A DNA stretch of 64,000 bases from Marchantia polymorpha subsp. ruderalis (lineage: Eukaryota > Streptophyta > Marchantiopsida > Marchantiales > Marchantiaceae). Shown piece by piece: positions 1 through 9,465 of this stretch. A program made the position numbers and the translations under genes. The stretch lies in assembly GCA_037833965.1 (NCBI GenBank), contig AP031356.1, forward strand, positions 2,564,501-2,628,500. Reading direction: 5' to 3'. How positions within the stretch are numbered: position 1 is the first letter of the stretch; every line of letters starts with the position of its first letter. Below the pieces are notes generated by a model, which worked only from the letters and a program-made list of their open reading frames with translations, was not told the origin of the DNA and searched no databases.

Positions 1-2460
1 CGTATTGCTTCCTTTCCTTCTATTTTCTTCTCATCATCCTCATTCACTACAATGTTAACATGGTAGTCGCCGTCAGCCTTATTCTCTTCACCAAAAGTAA
101 TCACTTTTTACTCTTTAGCAGCAATTTGCATAACTTCTTGCATGACATTTCAATCATCATTAGCTATCCTATTGGCTCGATTAGAACTATCTTGATTCCT
201 TCCCTTCTTCTTTTTTTTCAACATCTTCTCTTAGTCCGATGTCAACATGATACTCGTAGTCAGCTTTTTCTCTTCATCGTGAGTAACTACTTCCATCTCC
301 TCTTTACATTAACTTCCAGGATCTCTTGCATGACACCTAGATCATCATTGGCTTCCTTGTTTACTCAACCAGAATCATCTCACTTCCTTGTCATTTTTTT
401 TCTTGCCATACTTTTTCAATTCACCAAGAGTAACGACGTTCTCCTCCTCTTTTGCAGCAATTTTCACAACCCCTTGCATGACATACTAATCATCATTAGC
501 TCTCCTATTTGCTCCACCAGAACCATCTCACTTTTTCCTCTTCTTCTTTCTTCTTGCCATCCTCGCAAAATACGACTTTAACATGTTTCTTGCTGTCCGC
601 CTTTTTCTCTTTAGTGTGAGTAATTTCTTTCTCCTCCTCTTTTGCAGCAATTTTCACTATCTTTTGCATGACATTTTGATTATCGTTAGCTCACTAGTTT
701 GCTTGATCATAATCATATCACAATCTCTTCTTCTTTCTTCTCACCATACTCTATGATCACTACGCCATCATGGCACTCGCCGTCAGCCTTTTACTTTCCA
801 GAGGAAGTAACTACCTTCTCCTCCTCTTTTGCAACAACTTCAACGACCTCTTTCATGACATCCTGATTATCATAAGCTCTCAAGTTTGCTCAATCAAAAT
901 CATCTCACTTTCTCCTCTTTTTCTTTCTTCTTGCCATCCTCTATGATTGTTACGTCAATATGGAACTTGCTATGAGCCTTTTTGTCTTCACCAAAAGTAA
1001 CTACTTTCTCCTACTCTTTCATAACAACTTTCATGACCTCTTGCATAACACCTTGATTACGATAGACTTTCTACTTTGCTTGACAAGAATCGTCTTGCTT
1101 CCTTTTTTTTTTGGTGCGGTTATCACTCACCGACCTCTTTCATGACATCATCATCATCATCAGCTCCCTAGTTTGTTTGATCAAAATAGTCTGGCTTCAT
1201 TTCTTTTTCTTTCTTCTTGCCATCCTTTATGACTTCTACTTATGTTTGTTGATGTTATCAGTCACCGACCTCTTTCATGACATCCTCATCATCATCAGCT
1301 CCCTAGTTTGTTTGATCAACATAGACTCGCAATATACTCTTTTTCATTCTTCTTGCCATTCTCTATGACTTTCACTTTTTTTTGTTGCTGTTCTCACTCA
1401 CTGACCTCTTTCATGACATTCTAATCATCATCAGCTCCCTAGTTTGTTTGATCAACATAGACTCGCAATATACTCTTTTTCATTCTTCTTGCCATTCTCT
1501 ATGAGTTTCACTTTTTTTTTGTTGCTGTTCTCACTCACTGACCTCTTTCATGACATCCTAATTATCATCAGCTCCCTAGTTTGTTTGATCAAAATAGTCT
1601 CGCAATCTCCTCTTTTTCTTTCTTCTTGCCACCCTCTATAACTTCTATGTCAATATGGTAGTCGCCGTCAACTTTTTTGTTTTCACCAAAAGTAACTACG
1701 TTATCCTTATCTTTTGCAGCAACTTAGAGGAACTCTTGCATGGCACCGTGATCACAATAAACTTTATAGTTTGCTCAACAAGAACTGTCTTGCATCCTAC
1801 TCTTTTTTTTTCTTCTTGCCATCCTCACTAACTAAAATGTCAACATGCATCTCGCCATTAGTTTTTTTCTCTTCACAGTAAATAACTACATCCTCAGATC
1901 CCCTGTTTGTGCAAACAAAATCATCTTGCTTTTTTCTTTTACTTTTTCTTCTTGCCATCTCATTGATTGAAACGTCAAAATGATAACCGCCCTCAACCTT
2001 TTTTTTTTCATCAAGAGTAACTACGTTTTTTTCCTCTTTTGCATCAACTTTCATGATCTCTTGCATGACAGCCTAATCACCATCAGTTCCTCAATTTGTT
2101 CAACCAAAATCATCTTCTTTCCTACTCTTTTTCTTTCGTCTTGCCATCCTCACAAACTCAAGTCAACTTCCACGACTTCTTGCATGACACCCTTATCACA
2201 TTAGCTTCCAAGTTTGCTAGACCAAAACCATCTTGCTCCCTTCTCTTTCATTTTTCTTCTTGACACTCTAAATGATGGCGGCATCAACATGGTTTTTGCC
2301 ACGAGCCTTTTCTTCTTCACCGGGAAGAACAACGTTTTCCTCCGTTTGCTTGACCCGAACCATCTTGCTTCTTTCTGTTCTTTCTTCTTGCCATCTCATT
2401 AGCTGAGGTGTGAAAATGTAGTCGCCGTCAGTTGTTAATTTCACTAGAAGCAATATTGTT
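1..2460 (-). repeat. Degenerate ~188-bp tandem array, minus-sense
   Basis: The landmark CTTGCCAT (or close variants) recurs at about 402, 553, 742, 930, 1216, 1352, 1488, 1625, 1815, 1951, 2140, 2259 and 2387. Spacing is mostly 188-190 bp or 136-137 bp, so two unit lengths differ by about 52 bp. Read on the minus strand the units translate in patches to acidic, lysine-rich peptides (for example 2066-1797: MQEIMKVDAKEEKNVV, then HVDILVSEDGKKKKKE), but stops and frame changes interrupt every unit. The hydrophobic plus-strand frames here are antisense to these units. The same repeat appears in opposite orientation at 53000-54040. It is best read as a decayed minisatellite, possibly derived from a repetitive coding exon. 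Confidence 0.8.
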
Positions 2461-2466
2461 TTCTTA

Positions 2467-3161
2467 TGTAAAACGATCTATTTCTCTTTGAGCTAGAAAT
2501 GTGTATATGATATACGATATTATTTCAAGTGATTACCACGGGAAAGATCAAGATATCACTATCATTGCTGTGCCACCGAGCCAATCTATAAATGGCAAGC
2601 TCTTCAGAGTTGTACATTCTGTGATCTTGTTGGACTCCACTCGCATAAAGAACTTGGAGTCCCAAGTTGTCCGCGTTTTTTGTTTTTTCATGGCATAGTA
2701 TTCATGCATGTCCAGGAGATTGAATCTCACGAGAAATTATATCCGCGTCTGCCATATGTTAAAAGATTTTTGCAAAGGATTTCCCTATCAGATGAAACTG
2801 GCACGATTGGACTTTGATCTAAACCTTTATATCTCACGCTGATGATAGGTACAGCCATCTACCCGAGTTTCATTGCTCTTTCAGGCCCCACTCGTATTCT
2901 ATTGAAGAAGTGGTAGAGAACTACTTGAATTTACAAGCCTCAGATTTAATCACCTCGCAATGTTTTGAAAGTGAAAATGAAAATAAAATATACACTTTTT
3001 GTTAGATCATAGATGTTTCTCTTGATGAATTTGAGAAAAAACTGAGGTATTATCAAGTAAAGAATGAGATTAGAGTTATTGGTCGATGAAAGTAAGTTAA
3101 AAAGGCTCCAGTTGTAATAGTGATTGTTATTGATTTTTTCAGAAAAATTGATCATGATCCA
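2467..3161. other. Host spacer, paralogous to 48830-49402
   Basis: No convincing gene. The stretch aligns by eye with 48830-49402; shared landmarks are ATTACCACGGGAA, GCCACCGAG, AATCTCACGAGAAAT or its variant, and the ATTGATCATGATCCA / ATTGACCATGGTCCA boundary. It ends at the 5-bp target duplication ATCCA (3157-3161) of the retrotransposon that follows. It is the left part of a segmental duplication also containing the TFIIB-like genes. Confidence 0.6.
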
Positions 3162-6100
3162 TGTAATAACCCACCAAAGGCTAAAACTGCAGTATGGTGG
3201 TAAAAAGATCGAACCCACAGGGACAGAGGCAACACACAGAGTAAAAGTGTCACATTTAACAGACTTTTGGTAGAGTTTGAATTCTAGGCGACTGTCACTC
3301 CCAGAAATACTGCAGTGCTCGACTCGGAGGCTCGACTCGGAGGAGGATCTCAACTCGGAGGATGCTCGGAGGATGCACGGTACAGCTTGGTCACTCAACA
3401 CACACACACACACCTGAAACTGGCAAAAAGCACAACTCGGAGGTCGGTCAGGACCTCCGCTTCGGATTTCAGGAGGAAAGTGTCTCGCAAGTTCACTCAG
3501 AGGTTCTGCAGGAAGTGCCTCCCACTCCGGCTTTTACTGCCCTTCCGCCAGGAACTAGCGGGGGTACCCGGACTGGACTTCTCACTTCGGAACGAAGCCT
3601 CTACGTACGCCGTGGACGTCACCCTCGACTATCACACAAAACGCAGGGAGTGCAGACCCGACTGAGAACTTACTGAAAACACGATCCAGTAACACACACA
3701 CAACCTGAATTACAAACCAAGGTTTACACGAAGTAATGAAACTTCACATTGGCATTCAGGGGAAACTTCCCGTAGGAGTACAATCAGGATATGTCACTCG
3801 AAGGAGTAAGGGGGAACTGTTCAAGTATCTAACTCGCAGCCGGCTCTGAGTATCAGAAATCACCCGCAGGTGCAGATCCGCACTACTCAAGTCTCTAACC
3901 GGGTACTAGCTCTGAACATTCAGCCGAAGGCCTTCAACTACAACATACGGTAACTTCGCTATGCTGCAGCTTCTCTACGTGGTGCCAGGACCAAAATGCA
4001 CAAACACGCCAAGAAAGTGAGTTCCTGATCTGCACTTCCGAAACTGGAAGAGTCCCAAGGCAAAACGCCTTGATCTACTTTATACTCTTAAAAGATCCTA
4101 ACTAGCACTACGCTATCCTATCTACCACTCGCAGTATCTGCGCGAAACCAAACTACTCTACTGCACTCAGCAGATCCGGTGCTGCGCCTCCTGCGCGCCG
4201 GACTGCTCCGCGTACTATCTCTACCTTGCCAGTCTTCCGACCGGCTGCGCAACCCCAGGCGTCGGAGCGCTGTGGTGACTTCCGACTGCAAGTGCGCCAT
4301 AGTGTCGCGCGCACCCGACAAGAAGGTTTCTAATTTTCTCGCCACTCGCCGCCGACTCCGACTGTCACCTTCCGTCAATGCCGCCGCCCGAAGCTCGAAC
4401 TCCCTGAGTGTGATCCTCTCTTGGGCTGCCACCTCCCAATGGGTGTATCCTTTTAGACAACGAGTCACCTGTGCCGCCAACTCTCCTCGCGCTCTGCAGC
4501 TGCTCTCCACCTCGGCCAGCTGCATTTCTAATCCCGCACGTTGTGCCCTCAAATCCGAGCACTCGGATTGCAAGTTGCACAACAACTCCTCATCCTCCTT
4601 GCGGGCTCTTTGACTTTCTTCTAAGGCGCGCGTCTGGCGCGCAAGCTCGGCTGCTAGGACGTTGTTCTGTCTCCGCTCCTCCTGCAGTTCCAACTCGATC
4701 TTTGCCCGTATTAGTTCGGCATCCGCCTGACTTTTCGTCGCCGCATCCTCCTTCTGCTGCTGCAAGGCTTGGTATAGCTTCTGGGTGACCGCCAGGTGTT
4801 GTTTGAGGGCGGTGTTCCTTTCCACATATACTTGGCAACTAGAGGCCCACTTTGCCACCTTGATCCTCGTCCTTCGCCTGATAGTCTCCACATAAGACTG
4901 CGGTTTTAAGGCACTTCCGTATTTGGATGTCTTGCGATCCAGATATCGCAGGAGTGGAACTATCTGTTCGCACAGCACCCCTGTTGGCGTTTTCTGCACC
5001 GAATCCGCTTCCTGCTCTTCCGAGCTCGTATCATCCTCAGTCTCGAGGATTTCAGTCGCCACCGAATCCCTTGGCGACTCCCTGGAACTGTGGCGCGCAG
5101 CAGCTTCTGCTGCGACTGCTGCTCCACTGCCTGCTAAAATATCCAGGGCAGTGGGAGATCCCACTGCTTGAGCCCCTGTTCCGGCTCGATCTTCGGTCTG
5201 TGAAGGGGTCGACGCCGCAGTGACTTTTGTCACTCTTGCACCGCCCGCTTCTGCTGCCTGTCCTTCCGGCGCAATCTGCGCGGAAGGTGTCCTTGCTGAA
5301 GGTGCGTCCGCCGAAGGCGTCCGCACACTGGTCGTTGGCCCCATCCGTCTCGCAGTCGGCGAATCCGGCTGACTCTCTGTTGTCCGACTCGCAGTCGGCC
5401 GACCAGCAGTTGTCCGACTGGGAGTCGGATACACCCTGCGCGTCTTGACTCCACTTGGCCTGCTTGTTGGTGGCGTTCTTCCAGAAGTGCCTTCCGCCGA
5501 AGACGACCCTCTGAGGATTGTTGGCTCGTCAGCCAAACTCTCTTCTGCTTCCGGCCTGCTGTCTGGTTCAACGCGCCGTTCACTTGGCCTTCCTTCCGCT
5601 TGTCGACCTTCAGTCATCCGACTCGCAGTCGGCCGGCCGTCAGTCCGTCCATCTCCTCCCGAAGGCCGTGGTGCCTTCTGTGCAGAGGTTTCTGCCGTCT
5701 TCCCTAGAATCTGAGCGATTATCTCTTCCTGTGTGAGATTCCGCCGGGTCGGAGTTCGCCTGGTCTCCTCAGTAACAGTTGGCATTTTGCGTGCCCTCTG
5801 TTTTGGTCGACTGTGAGGCTCGGGGGTGGGCCGACCACGAGTAGGCGCAGCTGGCACTTCCGGCTGCCTGTCCTCAGGTCTCTCATCCCACTTCCGCTTT
5901 CGCGGAATGCGCTCACTTCGACGTTCTTCTGCTGCTCTTGCTGGAGCCGGAGCCGGAGGCGTACTGGCAGGTTCCTCGTCCGGATCTGTGTCTACTTCGG
6001 CCTCCCTCGAATATCTTCCTGGATAAGTCCGGGTACACCTCCGGCTGTGAACCCTAGCGCGAACGGCGCATGTCCGGCTACGAGTTTTCCGACGCTCATA

Positions 6101-6582
6101 ACTTCTCCATTCCTGATCCATCTCCGGCGCTCTTGGACTCGTTAGAACGAGCGTCCCGAGCTCTTTCTAATGCAACTTCAACCAACTGGATCTACCGTGT
6201 ATCCCGATTGTTATGAAGGTTTTCCCTTTCCGCGCTAGCGGCGCTTCGCCGAAGGCGCACTCATGGTCGGATGCCTTTAGAGGTCCGGGCCCTTCTCCTG
6301 ACGTCTTTAGCAAAACCTCCTCCTGAGGTGTCTGCGCCGGAAGCGTAGCTTCCTTATGCGCTAGAGGCGCGTGAGTAGAGACACCTCAAAAAGGAGCTTT
6401 TGCCGAAGGCGCCGAAGACGTTGGCGTTGGTACATCCGACTACGTGATTCTTTGTGCCCTCGTGACGATCTCATCAATCCACTCTATTTAGCGTACCCTT
6501 CTCTAGCTACAAACACTGCTTTGGTACTAGTTTTCTAAAATTGTTTAAATTCTGCAAAAAAAACAAAAAGTGTGTTACCACA
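3162..6582 (-). repeat. A1 3' LTR (left copy)
   Basis: The LTR runs from TGTAATAACC to GTTACCACA in plus orientation. Its outer edge abuts the target duplication ATCCA and its inner edge abuts the polypurine tract. It carries a truncated LTR open frame (4118-6121), a TATA box (4078-4084) and a C-rich/CA-repeat region at 3395-3404. Relative to the full-length solo LTR at 56723-61591 it lacks about 1.45 kb (equivalent to about 59599-61047), which removes the N-terminal domain of the LTR protein. Confidence 0.93.
4118..6121 (-). CDS. LTR-resident ORF, C-terminal part (A1 3' LTR)
   Basis: This 667-codon ATG frame lies wholly inside the LTR, in the sense of the element. The first ~27 codons (MDQEWRSYERRK...) come from sequence that is upstream of the gene in the full-length LTR. 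They are fused by a deletion to the middle of the protein at the YPGRYSREAEVDTD segment. Then follow a long disordered Arg/Pro/Thr/Ser-rich region, a segment around EQIVPLLRYLDRKTSKY, an Ala/Glu/Gln/Arg-rich coiled coil (roughly residues 435-545) and a basic C-terminus with LRRLGLRSRSEDWQG. The conserved N-terminal domain seen in 57681-60236 is missing. No enzyme motif is visible and the function is unknown. It is an internally deleted derivative and may or may not be translated. Confidence 0.6.
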   Translation of the reverse strand: MDQEWRSYERRKTRSRTCAVRARVHSRRCTRTYPGRYSREAEVDTDPDEEPASTPPAPAPARAAEERRSERIPRKRKWDERPEDRQPEVPAAPTRGRPTPEPHSRPKQRARKMPTVTEETRRTPTRRNLTQEEIIAQILGKTAETSAQKAPRPSGGDGRTDGRPTASRMTEGRQAEGRPSERRVEPDSRPEAEESLADEPTILRGSSSAEGTSGRTPPTSRPSGVKTRRVYPTPSRTTAGRPTASRTTESQPDSPTARRMGPTTSVRTPSADAPSARTPSAQIAPEGQAAEAGGARVTKVTAASTPSQTEDRAGTGAQAVGSPTALDILAGSGAAVAAEAAARHSSRESPRDSVATEILETEDDTSSEEQEADSVQKTPTGVLCEQIVPLLRYLDRKTSKYGSALKPQSYVETIRRRTRIKVAKWASSCQVYVERNTALKQHLAVTQKLYQALQQQKEDAATKSQADAELIRAKIELELQEERRQNNVLAAELARQTRALEESQRARKEDEELLCNLQSECSDLRAQRAGLEMQLAEVESSCRARGELAAQVTRCLKGYTHWEVAAQERITLREFELRAAALTEGDSRSRRRVARKLETFLSGARDTMAHLQSEVTTALRRLGLRSRSEDWQGRDSTRSSPARRRRSTGSAECSRVVWFRADTASGR

Positions 6583-6597
6583 TGCCCCCCTCCTCAA
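6583..6597 (-). other. Polypurine tract of A1
   Basis: On the sense strand TTGAGGAGGGGGGCA ends exactly where the 3' LTR begins (TGTGGTAAC). This is the expected position and composition of the plus-strand primer of an LTR retrotransposon. A2 has the same tract at 32004-32018. Confidence 0.85.
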
Positions 6598-6619
6598 TTG
6601 TGAGCGCCCACGCGAACAT

Positions 6620-9459
6620 TTACACGTGGTATTTCTTCAGACGCCATCCGTTCACGCGGGTGCCTAACCATTCTCCCGTCAGTTCTGCGAGTTGGATGGA
6701 TCCATTTGGGAAAACTTCTATCACCTTGTAAGGTCCCATCCACCTCAAGTGGAGCTTGCCTGGAAATCTAGCATGTCTGCTATCGTATAGCAGAGCCAAG
6801 TCGCCCTTCTCCAGCAGTACTGGTTTGAGCCTTCGATCGTACTTCTCCTTCCGCCTGAGTTGTAATTGCTTTGTCCGATCTTCGGCCTCTTGACGTCTTT
6901 CCTCCAGTGCCATTACCTCTTGCAGTCGATATGCCTGACTTTCTTCCGCGTCCAGCCTTCTCTGATCTAAGGTCCTCTTGGTAGGTATCTCGAATTCGAT
7001 GGGTAAGATCGGATGTTGCCCATAAACTAGGAAGTAAGGTGTTTGCCTGGTGGTGACTTTTTCTGCCGTTCTATATGCCCATAAGGCGGCCGGTAGCTTG
7101 GTGTCCCAGTCATGAGCATGGTTTACAGTTACCTTGAGGAGTATCTTACAGAGTAATCCATTGGACTTCTCTGTCAGACCATTTGCCTTGGGGTTGTATG
7201 GAGTAGTCTTCCGATGCTTAATCTGGAAGTGCCGCGTCAAACTTTCTATCACCTGATTCAGAAAGTGCGTTCCTCTGTCACTGACTATTTCTAGGGGGCA
7301 CCCGTAGCGTGTGATGATGGATTCGAATAGGAACCGTGCTACTGCGGCTGCGTCGTCGTGCCTTGTGGCTTCTGCCTCCACCATCTTGGTCGCATAGTCT
7401 GTTGCTACCAATATGTAGCGCCTGCGCGTGCCTTTAGTGACAGGTTGTATTGGTCCCACGAAGTCGATCCCCCATTTTTCAAATGGTGCCAATGGCATGA
7501 TTGGTGTAAGAGGCCATCTCGTGGTCGGAGTCGGCCTTCCCGTCCTCTGGCAGCTGTCGCATTTGCGAACGTAGTCGTGTACATCTTTGAACATCGTCGG
7601 CCACCAGTATCCTGCATTCACAATTTTGGTCACTGTATTTCTGGTGGCGTAGTGACCACCAGCGTCTTCTGTGTGCATGGCTTTTACAACTCGCGGGACT
7701 TCAGACTCCTCTAGACATCTGCACAGCCTGTCGTCTGCCATTTTCTTGAACAAGACCCCCTGTTGAAGCTGGTAAGGTCCCGCTTTATGAACGAAGACTG
7801 TGCGCTGCTCCGCATCCAATCCTTCCGGACATTGGAGTGTGAGCAGAAACCTGTATAAGTCCGCGTACCTGGACTCATGGCTGGCGGACAACTGAAAAAG
7901 TTGTTCGTCGGAAAATCATCCACTACTTCCTCTTCTATGGGTTCGGTCCATAGTCGGGAGAGGTAGTCCGCGTTCTCATGGTGAACGCCTTTCCGTGTCT
8001 GTACAGTATAGGTGAATTCTTGCAGCAGTAGTACCCACCTGGCAATTCGTCCGGACAGATCCGCCTTCTTCACCAGGTGCTGTAAGGCGTAATGATCTAC
8101 ATGAAACACGAACTCATAGCAGATCAAATAATGTCTGAACTTCTTACAGGAGTACACCATTCCCAACGCCTCCCTCTCAGTTGTCGTGTATTTCTTCTCT
8201 GCTGCTGACAACTGACGACTCGCGAAGTAAATCGGGTAGTCTTTCTTGTTGTCGTCCTTCTGACTGAGAACCACTCCGATTGCAAACGCCGACGTGTCTA
8301 CATAGACATGGAAAGGTCTGTTCCAATCCGGACTTCTCAGAACCGGAGCAGTCGTCAGTTTGGCTTTGAGCGTTTCAAACGCCAGCTGTTGCTCTTTGCC
8401 CCACACATAGGGTTCCTCCTTCTTAAGCAGCTTCGTCAGGTTGGCTGCCAAGATGGCGTACATATTTATGAACCTTCTGTAATAACCTACATGGCCAAGG
8501 AAGGCCCTCAACTCACGCAGATTCGTTGGCGGCTGCAGTTCGAGAATAATCTTCACCTTCTCTACATCCACTGCAATGCCATCGGACGAAACTCGGTGCC
8601 CTAGCAGGATTCCGCTGGTCATGAAGAAAAAACATTTCTCAGGGTGTAAGGACAAGCTGCTCTCCCTACATCTGTCGAACGTTTGCCGAAGATGGTTAAG
8701 GTGCTCCGACCTCTTACCGAAGACACAAAAGTCGTCGATGAAAATTTCTAGGAACTTCCTCAGGTGCTCTTGGAAAATGTTTGTCATCATCCGCTGGAAC
8801 GTCGCTGGCGCGTTGCACAGACCGAACGGCATCTTGTGATAAGCATAGGTTCCCCAGTCGGTCGTGAAGGTTGTTTTGTCCTTGTCCTGTTCCCTGATGG
8901 ACACCTGGTTGTAGCCGGAGAATCCGTCTAGGAAACTGTAGCATTCATGCCCTGCTACATGGTCTAAAATAGAGTCCGTGAAAGGAAGAGGGTGATGGTC
9001 CTTCCTCGTTGCCGCGTTCAGCTTTCGGAAGTCCTGGCACACCCGGATCTTACCCGTCAGTTTCTTGGGCACGATCACGATAGGCGACACCCACTCGCTA
9101 CTGAGTACCGGGTAGATGATTCCTGCGCTCAGGTACTTATCGATTTCGTCCTTCACCAATAATGAATATGTTGGGTTGAGCCTGTATTGGCGTTGGCGAA
9201 CCGGAACTGCCTCGTCCAACAAGTCGATCCTGTGCTCTCCATACCTTGCAGGTATGCCTTTCATGTCTTCAATCTTCCATGCGAAGACATCCTCATACTG
9301 GCGAAGAAACGCCTGTACCCTGTTCAACTCTTCTCCTTGTACCTGGCTTGACACCTTCAAGCCTTTACCTGGACTGAGCTGCAGTTCGCAGCAATCACTC
9401 GGGTCAACAATCCCCTCTGTGTGACTGATCTCGCTTCTGCCCAGTCCGGCTGCTAGTTG
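6620..9459 (-). pseudogene. A1 pol (RT-RNase H-integrase), frameshifted
   Basis: In-frame continuation of gag-protease beyond a UAG at 9460-9462; no ATG marks its start. The frame is open through reverse transcriptase (VCQDFRKLNAAT, FGLCNAPATFQRMM, FIDD) and RNase H (VYVDTSAFAIGVVLSQ). It then shifts after EEEVVDDFP because a G-run that is GGG in A2 is GG here (about 7910-7911). The other frame continues to the end of integrase, with the HHCC zinc finger, the D,D,E core and a GPYKV-containing C-terminal domain. A2 (32041-34881) has the unbroken version with nearly identical sequence. Domain order RT-RH-INT defines Ty3/gypsy. A homopolymer sequencing error could mimic this break. Confidence 0.9.
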
Positions 9460-9465
9460 CTATTC
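9454..9465 (-). promoter_or_regulatory. Readthrough stop context between gag-pro and pol (A1)
   Basis: The sense codons are GAA UAG CAA CUA. UAG followed by CAR-YYA is the tobacco-mosaic-virus class of leaky stop. Gag-protease and pol are in the same frame: 102 nt, with no other stop, separate this UAG from the first pol codon at 9360. Readthrough would give Gag-Pro plus a minor Gag-Pro-Pol. A2 has the identical context at 34876-34887. Confidence 0.75.

Noticed and set aside
60-1641. Hydrophobic plus-strand frames of 60-173 codons in the first 2 kb
   Set aside because: They are antisense to the AT-rich ~188-bp repeat units; the hydrophobicity is the complement of Lys/Glu codons.
3395-3404. 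CA-dinucleotide tract in the LTR as a microsatellite locus
   Set aside because: Only about five units; it is part of every family A LTR and slightly variable in length.
7711-9360. A separate pol ORF with its own start codon
   Set aside because: The first codon of the apparent ORF is TTG, and the frame is continuous with gag-pro apart from one UAG, so independent initiation is unlikely.
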